From contig NZ_JACIEK010000007.1 of assembly GCF_014196835.1 (NCBI RefSeq), positions 176,490-240,489 of the forward strand: a stretch of 64,000 bases of DNA, read 5' to 3'. The stretch's first letter is position 1. Each line of letters begins with the position of its first letter. A program made the position numbers and the translations under genes. Origin of the DNA: Aureimonas pseudogalii. Lineage in GTDB: Bacteria > Pseudomonadota > Alphaproteobacteria > Rhizobiales > Rhizobiaceae. The notes beneath the pieces are model-generated. The model did no database searches. It was not told where the DNA came from and saw nothing but the letters and a program-made list of their open reading frames with translations. Positions 45,962 through 53,836 of the stretch are shown piece after piece.

Positions 45962-47013
45962 CCGCGCCGCTGCCCTTCGCCGACGAAGCCCGCGCTGTGC
46001 TCGGCGAGGCGCTCTACCGTTACATGATCGGCCAGCCGCGAGATGCCGGGCCGGACGAGGGTGACCGCAATGCCCACGATCTCACCCGCTACCGGCTGCT
46101 GCCCCGGGTGTTGACCGGCGCCGAAGGGGCCGACGTCCGCCTCCCACTCCTCGGACGCCATTTTGCAGGGCCTATCGCGGTCGGCGCCTATGCGGGTGAC
46201 CGCGTGTTCAACGAGGACGGCCTCATGCCGATCGCCCGCGTCTGCCAGCGCATCGGCCTGCCGCTGATGGTTTCGGAAGAGACCGTTACACCGCTCGCCG
46301 AGATCACAACCGCGCACGACGCCGCCTTCCTGCAACTGCGCGCCGCCGGCCCCGTCGACCGCATTCTCGGCCTCCTCGACACGGCCGCCGACGCCAAGGC
46401 GATGGGCCTGGTGCTGACGGTGCTGGCGCCGGTGCACCCGGTGCCTGGCCTGCAGCCGGGCGGTTTTTCAATTGGAGAAGAGCTGGTCCGCCGCGGCTGG
46501 TCGACGATCGGCTCGACGGGGCCCGGCGTCTCCCCTCTTTCTGCTTTTCCAGGCTGGGGCTGGCCCGACATCGCGACCGTCTGCCGCGCCGCGGCTGAGC
46601 GAAACCTGCCGGTGCTGCTAAAGGGTGTCCTGCATCCAGACGATGCGACGAAGGCCGAAAGCGCCGGTGCCGCCGGCATCATCGCCTCGAACATCGGCCT
46701 GCGGCAAAGCGGCCGCTGGGCCGCGTCAGCGCGTCAGCTGCCGGCGCTGCGCGGTGAGACGCCGTTGCCGCTCGGGCTCGACGGCGGCGTGCGCAACGGG
46801 ACCGACCTCGTCGTCGCACGCTGCCTCGGCGCCGACTTCGCCGTCACAGTTCGCCCCGTGATCACCGCCCTCGTCGGCGGCGGCGAGGCGGCTTTGGAAG
46901 CGATGCTACGCGGCTGGCTCGACGAGGCCCTCGCCATCACCAGCTGGCTCGGCGCCGCCTCGCTCGCCGAGCTTCGCCCAAGCCACCTCGTCGAAGATGG
47001 AGGCGCCCGATGA
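45958..47013 (+). CDS. FMN-dependent alpha-hydroxy-acid oxidase-like protein, active-site His missing
   Basis: A 351-residue TIM-barrel protein of the lactate/glycolate oxidase family. It has RLLPRVLTG near the N-terminus, LKGVLHPDDA, and the FMN-phosphate motif LDGGVRNGTDLVVARCLGAD. The family's catalytic SNHGGRQLD reads SNIGLRQSG here: Ile246 stands where the proton-abstracting His should be, while the next Arg is kept. Ordinary hydroxy-acid oxidation is therefore doubtful; a different FMN reaction or a binding role is possible. It overlaps both neighbouring genes by 4 bp. Confidence 0.8.
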   Translation: MTAPLPFADEARAVLGEALYRYMIGQPRDAGPDEGDRNAHDLTRYRLLPRVLTGAEGADVRLPLLGRHFAGPIAVGAYAGDRVFNEDGLMPIARVCQRIGLPLMVSEETVTPLAEITTAHDAAFLQLRAAGPVDRILGLLDTAADAKAMGLVLTVLAPVHPVPGLQPGGFSIGEELVRRGWSTIGSTGPGVSPLSAFPGWGWPDIATVCRAAAERNLPVLLKGVLHPDDATKAESAGAAGIIASNIGLRQSGRWAASARQLPALRGETPLPLGLDGGVRNGTDLVVARCLGADFAVTVRPVITALVGGGEAALEAMLRGWLDEALAITSWLGAASLAELRPSHLVEDGGAR

Positions 47014-47999
47014 CCCCGACCGACCAAAGCCAGCCGCCGCTGCCCGTGCTCCGCCTCAACCAAGGCGACCCCAGCGAGGCGCGCATCTACTATGGCGTTC
47101 ATTTCGTCGCCGAGGCGCTCGGCTTCTTCCGCGCCGAGGGCGTCGCGGTGGAATTCCAGGTCGCTGGAACCGGCGGCCACACCGTGCGCGGCGGCCAGGT
47201 CCCGGCGGTGCTCGCCGGAGGGGCCGAACTCACCGTCGGCGGGCCGATGGTGACGATGAAGATGCTTGAGGACGGCGAGGACCGTCTCGTCTCGTTCTGC
47301 GCCGTCGCCGCCGGCAATCCCTGGATCCTGGCCGGACCTGCCGGCGCGCCGACCGTCGAGCTCGAGGATCTTGCGGGCAAGACCATCGTTGACGTCGCCA
47401 ATGTCGGCACCGCGACCATGACCTTCCTCTGGCTGCTGGCCAAGGTCGGCATCGAACTGAGCAGCGTGACGCTGGTGCCCGGAAGCGGCGACGAAGCGGC
47501 CGATGTCGCGTCCGTTGCTGCCGGCACTTACGATTTCGCGCTGCATTCGCTGCACGCGCTGGCGCCGTACATCGTCAGCGGCCGGCTCAGCATCTCGGCG
47601 GAGCTCGCCGGCCCGACCGGCGCCGTTCCGTGGAGCGCCTACATCGCGCGCCCGGAGCGCATCGCAGCGATGCGGTCGGAGTTTGTCGCCTTCGTCCGCG
47701 CGATTGCCCGGGCGCAGGCCTTCATGGCTATGGAGCCGGCAATCTTCACAGCGAAACTCGTCAGCGAGGCCTATCCCGGCTATCCCCTGGATGGGCTGGT
47801 AGCCGGCTTTGACGGCTACCACGCGTCCGGCGTGCTGGCGCCGAGCCCGGCGATCTCCCGCGCCGACTTCGAGCGCTTCTCGGCGCTGCTCGTCGATGTC
47901 GGCTGGCTGCAGCGCGCCGCCTCGTTCGACATCCTCGTCGACAATTCCCTCGCCGACGCCGCGGTGCACGTCCTGTCGAAACGGGAAAGGAAAGCCTGA
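47010..47999 (+). CDS. NMT1/THI5-like (SsuA-type) binding-fold protein without signal peptide
   Basis: A 329-residue protein with the type II periplasmic-binding fold of NMT1/THI5-SsuA proteins: YYGVHFVAEALGFFRAEGVAVEFQVAG at the start and a LVPGSGDEAADVASVAAGTYDFALHS segment. The usual GGRDGG-like loop is replaced by AGTGGH. There is no export signal, and the fold begins by residue 12. It thus seems cytoplasmic and may be an intracellular carrier, sensor or enzyme rather than an ABC binding protein. It overlaps the FMN protein gene by 4 bp and the amidohydrolase by 1 bp. Confidence 0.72.
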   Translation: MTPTDQSQPPLPVLRLNQGDPSEARIYYGVHFVAEALGFFRAEGVAVEFQVAGTGGHTVRGGQVPAVLAGGAELTVGGPMVTMKMLEDGEDRLVSFCAVAAGNPWILAGPAGAPTVELEDLAGKTIVDVANVGTATMTFLWLLAKVGIELSSVTLVPGSGDEAADVASVAAGTYDFALHSLHALAPYIVSGRLSISAELAGPTGAVPWSAYIARPERIAAMRSEFVAFVRAIARAQAFMAMEPAIFTAKLVSEAYPGYPLDGLVAGFDGYHASGVLAPSPAISRADFERFSALLVDVGWLQRAASFDILVDNSLADAAVHVLSKRERKA

Positions 48000-49378
48000 T
48001 GGACAGACTGATCATCAACGGCCTCGTCGTCACCGAGGCGGGACCGGTCGAGGCGGACATCGGCATCACCGGCGGAAAAGTTTCTGCTCTCTTTGCGCGA
48101 GGCACGGCCGGCGCGGCGGCGGAGGTAATCGAAGCGGACGGACTGATTGTGATGCCCGGCGCCATCGACATGCACACGCATTTCACCGGATCGCACGACC
48201 AGCCGGTCAAGGAACTGCGCGACGGCACGATTGGCGCAGCCGTCGGCGGCGTAACGACGGTCGTCGAGATGCCGCATTCCGCGCCGCCCGCGACATCGGT
48301 GCAGAACTTCAACCGCAAGCGGGCGCTGTTAGACGCCAGTGTCGCGGTCGACTTCGCCCTTTGGGCCGGCCTCGACGGCGACAATCTCGATGAACTTGCG
48401 GGGCTCGACGCCGCCGGCGCCATCGCCTTCAAAGCCTTCCTCACCAGCGGCGACCCGGCCGGTGATGCGCCCGACGAGAAAGGCTTGCCGCAAATCCGCG
48501 ACGGGTTCCTGCTCGACGCCATGCGCGAGATCGAGCGCTTCGACGGGCTGATTGGCATCCACGCGGAGAACCACGACCTGCTCGTAGCGGCGAAGGCGAA
48601 GCTCTTGGCCGCCGGACGGCACGATATTCGCGCGCATGCCGAAGCCGGACCCGAGATCGCAGAGATTGAGGCGGTCGGCCGGGTGCTGGCACTGGCGCGC
48701 GAGAGCGGCGTGCGCTGCCATGTCGTGCATGTCAGCTCAGCCAAGGCCGCCGTCCTGATTAGCGCGGCGAAGCTGGACGTGCGCGCGAGCTTCGAGACCT
48801 GCCCGCATTACCTCGTGCTCGACGAGGAGGATCTCGTCCGCATCGGCGCCAACGCCCGCTGCGGCCCGCCGCTTAGGCCGCGCGCCACGGTCGACGCGCT
48901 TTGGGCGGAAGTGCTGGCCGGCAAGGTCGACGCCCTCGCCTCCGACCATTGCCCCTACCTCCCCGCGCAAAAGCGGTCGGGTGACAGCTCGATCTGGGAG
49001 GCTGGCATGGGCCTTACCGGCGTCGAGACGCTTGGCCCCATCTTCTTTTCGGAAGCCGTCAACAAGCGCGGTTTGGGCCTCGGCGAGTTCGCCCGGATGA
49101 CCGCTTCGGGCCCGGCCAAACTGATGGGCCTCTACCCCCAAAAAGGCGCGATCCGGATCGGGGCGGATGCCGATCTCGCGCTTTACGACCCGGCGGCGGA
49201 ATGGATCGTCAGCGGCGTACTCTTCCATGGTCTTGCGCCCTGGAGCGCTTTCGAGGGTCTCGCCTGCTGTGGCAGGGTGGTGCACACGCTAGTGCGGGGA
49301 ATCAGCGTCCAGATCGATGGCCACCGCAAGGTCGAACCGGGCTTTGGCCAGTTCGTGACGCGGATGCGCCAGAACTAG
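47999..49378 (+). CDS. Cyclic amidohydrolase (allantoinase/dihydropyrimidinase-like)
   Basis: A 459-residue amidohydrolase. Its metal site looks complete: DMHTHF (HxH), the carbamylated Lys in AFKAFLTS near residue 148, GIHAENH, CHVVHVSS and the Asp in LASDHCPY. The substrate loops resemble allantoinase and hydantoinase. It would open a cyclic amide or ureide (hydantoin, dihydropyrimidine, allantoin-like), the step that makes sense of a RidA-led nitrogen operon. ATG overlaps the previous stop (TGATG). Confidence 0.87.
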   Translation: MDRLIINGLVVTEAGPVEADIGITGGKVSALFARGTAGAAAEVIEADGLIVMPGAIDMHTHFTGSHDQPVKELRDGTIGAAVGGVTTVVEMPHSAPPATSVQNFNRKRALLDASVAVDFALWAGLDGDNLDELAGLDAAGAIAFKAFLTSGDPAGDAPDEKGLPQIRDGFLLDAMREIERFDGLIGIHAENHDLLVAAKAKLLAAGRHDIRAHAEAGPEIAEIEAVGRVLALARESGVRCHVVHVSSAKAAVLISAAKLDVRASFETCPHYLVLDEEDLVRIGANARCGPPLRPRATVDALWAEVLAGKVDALASDHCPYLPAQKRSGDSSIWEAGMGLTGVETLGPIFFSEAVNKRGLGLGEFARMTASGPAKLMGLYPQKGAIRIGADADLALYDPAAEWIVSGVLFHGLAPWSAFEGLACCGRVVHTLVRGISVQIDGHRKVEPGFGQFVTRMRQN

Positions 49379-49421
49379 TGGCAGGAGGACGGGCCGTTCG
49401 CAGGGACGCTGCCCGGAGGGG

Positions 49422-50237
49422 ATGAAAATGGCCGGATCCAATGCCGAGGACAAGAAGCGCAAGCCGGCGACCGGCCGCCGCGCGACGCGGCCGCGCGCAC
49501 TCGGCGTAGCGGCTCCAGAAGCAATCGTGCAACTCGAGGACGACCCGCAGCGCTGGAAGGCGGCCCGCCCCCGCACGCTCGTTGACCACGCGGTCGACTC
49601 GATCCTCTCGGCCGCCTCGCGCGGACTGATCCTGCCCGGCGACCGGTTAAGCGAGCCGGACCTCGCGGCCCATCTCGGCATGAGCCGGGTACCAATCCGC
49701 GAGGCGCTGCGCATTCTCGAAAGCCAGAGCATCGTCACCAGCGAGCCTTATAAGGGCATCCGCCTGATGGAGGTCTCGAAGCAGCGGCTGGAACACATCA
49801 TCGACGTGCGTGTAGCGATCGAGACTCTGGCCGCGTGCCGGGCGATCGAAGCCGGCCGCAACGGTCCTACCCAAATCCGCCAGCTGGACGCCGCGATCGA
49901 AGAACTGGTGCTGATGGCTCAACGCAACGACACCTACCACTTCGCCGCCGCCGACACCGCCTTTCACCGGATCCTCTGCGGCTTCGCTTTGAACCCGGTG
50001 CTCGACACGCTGTGGGAATCTATCTCCCGCCAGCTCACCGTGCTGTTCGGCCTGTCGACCATCGGCAAGCCGATGAAGACCATTATCCATGAGCACAGGG
50101 CGCTCGCCGCCGTCTTTATCTCCGGCGACATCGCGATGATGCGGAAGGAGTTGGAAGACCACATCCGCGTGCAGTCCCTCGACGTGAACTACGAAGAGAT
50201 CATCGCCGAACGCCGCCGGGAGCGGGGCGACCCGTAA
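49422..50237 (+). CDS. GntR-family regulator, FCD subfamily
   Basis: A 271-residue regulator with a basic 45-residue N-terminal extension (KKRKPATGRRATRPRA). A winged HTH with LAAHLGMSRVPIREALRILESQSIV lies at about residues 85-110, and an all-helical FCD effector domain follows (metal/acid-ligand His and Asp residues in ADTAFHRILCG). It probably represses this operon and the downstream racemase-family gene through the GTATAC-type motifs at 41972-41996 and 50264-50281. Start at ATG 49422; an ATG two codons on is equally possible. Confidence 0.9.
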   Translation: MKMAGSNAEDKKRKPATGRRATRPRALGVAAPEAIVQLEDDPQRWKAARPRTLVDHAVDSILSAASRGLILPGDRLSEPDLAAHLGMSRVPIREALRILESQSIVTSEPYKGIRLMEVSKQRLEHIIDVRVAIETLAACRAIEAGRNGPTQIRQLDAAIEELVLMAQRNDTYHFAAADTAFHRILCGFALNPVLDTLWESISRQLTVLFGLSTIGKPMKTIIHEHRALAAVFISGDIAMMRKELEDHIRVQSLDVNYEEIIAERRRERGDP

Positions 50238-50263
50238 TAGGCTGGCCTCTTTCCAGCAAACTA

Positions 50264-50281
50264 TCGTATACGTTAATACAA
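50264..50281. promoter_or_regulatory. GntR-type operator before the racemase-family gene
   Basis: TCGTATACGTTAATACAA lies 51 bp before the ATG of the next gene and 27 bp after the GntR gene. Its last 15 bases match 13 of 15 at 41982-41996, and it contains the same CGTATACG core. The shared motif links this gene to the operon starting at 42012. Confidence 0.65.
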
Positions 50282-50331
50282 TGTTGGCGGCGATTCGACG
50301 GCGTCCGACGCAGCACAGGACCTGACATTCT

Positions 50332-51444
50332 ATGAGAATTACCCAAGTCGAAGCTTTCTACCTCAGGCTTCCCGTTATCGAGCAGCGCACCGACAGTTCG
50401 CAGGATGCTCTGATCATCAAGATCACCACCGATGCCGGCATCGTCGGCTGGGGCGAAGTCGACGGCTGCCCGTCGGTGGTCAAGGCGATCATCGACGCGC
50501 CCTATTCCCACACCATGGTCACCGGCCTGAAGTCGCTGCTGATCGGCGAGAACCCGCTCGACACCGCCAGGCTCTGGGCGAAGATGTACCGCGCGACGAT
50601 CTTCTATGGCCGCGGCGGCGCCGTGCTGCAGGCGATGGCTGGCATCGACATCGCGCTCTGGGACATCAAGGGCAAGGCACTTGGCAAGTCGATCGTCGAC
50701 CTGCTCGGCGGCGCGATCCGCGACAGGATGCGGGTGTACTCCTCCAACATGTTCCAGTTCGAGGTCTCCGACACCGTCGACCGCGCCAAGCACGCTGTCG
50801 ACACCGGCCATACCGGCGTGAAGTTCGGCTGGGAGCCATTCGGCAAGAACGAGGCGATGGACCTGCGCTATGTCGAGGCGATCCGCACCGCGATCGGCGA
50901 CGACGTCGACTTCATGCTCGACGTCGGCCTTGCGTGGGATGCTAAGACGACGGTCCGCCGCGCCCAGCTATTCGAGCCCTACAAGCTGTTCTGGATCGAG
51001 GAGCCGCTGCATTCCGACGACTATGCCGGCTACGGCAAAGTCAGCGCCGCATGCAGTCAGTACATCGCGGCCGGCGAGCAGGAATGCTCGGTGGTCGGCT
51101 TCGAGCGGCTCATCGACGAGGGCGGCATCGACGTGGTGCAGATCGACCTGACCCGCACTGGCTTCACCCAGGCGATCCAGATCGCCGCCTATGCCAAGTC
51201 GCGCGGCCGTAAGGTCTGCAACCACAACTTCACCACCGACATCAACACCGCCGCCTCGCTGCACTTCCTCTGCGCGATCGAGAATGCCCTAGTAATGGAA
51301 TATTGTGTCGAGCCCGGCGAGATCAGCCGCAACCTCGCGCGCAACCCGGTGCGGATCGCGGACGGCTACGCGCATCTCCCGACCGAGCCCGGCCTCGGCG
51401 TAGAGCCGCGCATGGACATCATCGAGAAGTTCTTAATGATGTAA
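50332..51444 (+). CDS. Mandelate racemase/muconate-lactonizing-family enzyme
   Basis: A 370-residue enolase-superfamily protein with capping domain (residues 1-115) and TIM barrel. Metal ligands sit in FMLDVGLAWD, FWIEEPL and AAGEQE. The MR-type base pair is Asp in VVQIDLTRTG plus His in CNHNF. The usual KxK on strand 2 is GVKFGWEPFG, with only the first Lys. Members dehydrate or epimerise hydroxy acids. It has its own promoter with a GntR operator motif, so it belongs functionally with the preceding operon. Confidence 0.88.
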   Translation: MRITQVEAFYLRLPVIEQRTDSSQDALIIKITTDAGIVGWGEVDGCPSVVKAIIDAPYSHTMVTGLKSLLIGENPLDTARLWAKMYRATIFYGRGGAVLQAMAGIDIALWDIKGKALGKSIVDLLGGAIRDRMRVYSSNMFQFEVSDTVDRAKHAVDTGHTGVKFGWEPFGKNEAMDLRYVEAIRTAIGDDVDFMLDVGLAWDAKTTVRRAQLFEPYKLFWIEEPLHSDDYAGYGKVSAACSQYIAAGEQECSVVGFERLIDEGGIDVVQIDLTRTGFTQAIQIAAYAKSRGRKVCNHNFTTDINTAASLHFLCAIENALVMEYCVEPGEISRNLARNPVRIADGYAHLPTEPGLGVEPRMDIIEKFLMM

Positions 51445-51699
51445 CGGCCTTTGCTATGTCAGCTGCCGCCCGTAATGCGAGTACTGACACTTCAATATCA
51501 GGTCACCGACCTTTTGGGCAATAGCTTTATGCGTCCGCGCTATCGAGAGGTCAGCGGATGACACTGAACGACCATCATGGGCGCGCAGCAGAAAGAATCG
51601 CCCAACGCCTTTCGGCCGAAAGCCGACCGGCAGCTTTACATACGAGACGAAAGACAGCTGCCTTTAAGATTTGATGTCGAGGCAAGTTTTTTGGCGCAG

Positions 51700-52704
51700 T
51701 TAGACTGGCCCACAGCTGTCTCCAAGTATGAGGGCGGGCTGGAAGACGACATTTCGAGGGGCAGTGGTCGCGCCGCGCTCGATGCGATCGACCAGCAGCC
51801 GCAGCGCTTCGTTCGTCATGTCCGAGATCGGATGTTCCGTTCGCGTCAAACGTGGGCGCAGCCCGCCGATGCCCGGAATGGTATCGGTGGATGCGATGGA
51901 TACGTCGTGGGGACACGACAGTTCGAGGTCGGCAAGCGCTCGCATGACGCCCAGCGCCATGACGCCGTTGGCGACATAGATCGCAGTAGGGCGATCCGCG
52001 CTCGTCAGCAGTTCTCGTGCGACGGAATAGGCAACGTCCTCGCGGAACGCGCCACTGCGGATATGCCCACGTTCGGGCTCCAAGCCTCGTGCCGCCATTC
52101 CCTCCAACAGCCCATCAAGACGTCCCTGCCCAGTCGTCAGATGAAGCGGACCGGTAATCGTGGCGATGCGACGATGACCGAGATCTAAGAGATAGTTCGC
52201 GACCTGCCGAGCCGCCGCGACATTATCAATGGTGACGGTGTCGCAACGATCGTCAGAGACGCGACGACCGAACAGGACGGTCGGGATCCGACCTCCTTCC
52301 CCCTCGCGACCGTCAAGGCGAAGGCTCGCGTCGATTGGAACGAGCATCAGTCCATCGCATGAGAGGGCGCGAACCCGCGCCAAGATTCGGCGTTCGTTCT
52401 CTGGCTTCTCGTCGCTGTTGAAGAGAACCAGCGAGTAGCCCCAATCGGCCACCGCAGCCTCGGCGGCGCAGACGATGCGGGCGTAGAACGGATTGGTGAG
52501 GTCGGAAACGGCCAGTGCGATTAACTGGCTGCGACCGCGCTTCAGATTGCGCGCGGCGGACATCGGCGCGTAGTCGAGGTCGCCTATAGCGGCCAGCACG
52601 CGTGCCCGCAGCGAAGGGCTAACATAGGCGGTGTCATTGACGACCGCCGACACGGTGGCCGTGGAAACCCCGGCCGCTTTTGCGACGTCGCGGATTGTGG
52701 TCAA
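51700..52704 (-). CDS. LacI-family transcriptional regulator
   Basis: A 334-residue regulator. The HTH TIRDVAKAAGVSTATVSAVVND is at residues 2-23, the hinge DYAPMSAARNLKRGRS follows, and the effector domain covers residues 58-330. It is divergent from the sugar ABC operon (187-bp gap), its likely target. Inverted halves AACCGTTT (52720-52727) and AAACGGTT (52830-52837) in the gap are candidate operators. Confidence 0.91.
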   Translation of the reverse strand: MTTIRDVAKAAGVSTATVSAVVNDTAYVSPSLRARVLAAIGDLDYAPMSAARNLKRGRSQLIALAVSDLTNPFYARIVCAAEAAVADWGYSLVLFNSDEKPENERRILARVRALSCDGLMLVPIDASLRLDGREGEGGRIPTVLFGRRVSDDRCDTVTIDNVAAARQVANYLLDLGHRRIATITGPLHLTTGQGRLDGLLEGMAARGLEPERGHIRSGAFREDVAYSVARELLTSADRPTAIYVANGVMALGVMRALADLELSCPHDVSIASTDTIPGIGGLRPRLTRTEHPISDMTNEALRLLVDRIERGATTAPRNVVFQPALILGDSCGPV

Positions 52705-52719
52705 ACGAGCCCTGCAGCT

Positions 52720-52837
52720 AACCGTTTCGGCGAAGCTTCACGCGTATCTTGATATCGGTATCCGATGCAAGGTGGCATGTGAACGTTTGAGACGCTTGCA
52801 ATCCACCCGCCATTCGGGACAGATTGGCAAAACGGTT
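52720..52837. promoter_or_regulatory. Candidate LacI operators in divergent gap
   Basis: AACCGTTT at 52720-52727 and its inverted copy AAACGGTT at 52830-52837 lie near each end of the gap, one by each gene start. A further TGAACGTTTGA lies at about 52778-52788, close to the TGAAACGTTTCA type often bound by LacI-family proteins. Matches are short, so this is tentative. Confidence 0.35.
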
Positions 52838-52891
52838 CGCTCGTGTTCGCCGGGAGGGTGACAGGAGCCGAAGCAACCGTGGGAGGATCCA

Positions 52892-53836
52892 ATGAACGCT
52901 TCAACGATCGCCATTGTCGTCGCCGGCCTTGCCGCGACGCTCGCCCCCGCCGCTGCCCAGGACAAGCCGCTCCTGGGGATCGTCTCGATCTCAGCCACGG
53001 AAGCCAACAACGTGCGCTACATCGCCGGCGCGACGGCGGCAGCCGAGAAGGCCGGCTGGACCGTATCCGTCATCGACGCCGCCGGCAGCGCCGATCAGGC
53101 CAACTCCGCGATCCAGAACTTTGCCAGTCGCGGCGCCGGCGCGATCATCGACATGGTCTTTCCCTTTTCGTCCATCGGCGCGGGTCTTGCCGCCGCCAAA
53201 GATGCGGGAATCCCCGTGGTCACCTGGGGCGGAGGCATCGGCTCCTCCGTCGCCGCGACCAACGGATCGGGCGCGCCGATCGCCCAGCCCGTCATCGAGA
53301 AGATGCTTGCCGACTTGGGAGGCCAGGGCAGCCTGCTCGCCCTGACCTATCGCACCGGCGAGGTTTGCCGGAACCGAGAGGTCCTTCTCGACGACATGCT
53401 GAAGTCTCATCCCGGTATCACCGTGACCAAGAACGAAGTGCGCATTCCCGGCTACTTCGAAGATGGCGCCCAATATGCGAACGCCTGGCTCGCCTCCCAT
53501 CCGGCCGGAGACGGCAACCTCGCCATCTAGGGCTGCTGGGACGATCCGGCGATCGGTGCCATCGGCGCGCTGCGCCAGCAGGGCCGTGACGACGTGAAGG
53601 TCTATGGCGTGAACGGCAACGCCCAGGCGATAGAGAACATCCAGAACGGCCATATGACGGCGACCGCTTGGGAAGACAGCTACATTGAGGGTGAGCGCAT
53701 GGTGGAGATGCTGGACGAGATCAAGAAGGCGGGAACCGACTGGACGCCGAAGGCCGCCGAGGTTCCGGCCGTTCTCGTGACCCGGGACACGGTCGCCGAC
53801 TTTGTGAAGCAGCATCCCGAAGCCGCCGGCAAGTGA
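52892..53836 (+). pseudogene. Sugar ABC transporter substrate-binding protein, broken by in-frame amber stop
   Basis: An RbsB/RhaS-type periplasmic protein gene with signal peptide (about residues 1-22, ending APAAAQD). It reads normally to codon 212, meets TAG at 53528-53530, then continues in the same frame as GCWDDPAIGAIGALRQQG to TGA 53834-53836. Without the stop it would give 314 residues, normal for the family. A single TGG-to-TAG change fits, since an aromatic residue is usual before the xWDDPA motif. The truncated product lacks most of lobe II and should not bind sugar. Downstream transporter genes are intact. A sequencing error is possible. Confidence 0.85.
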
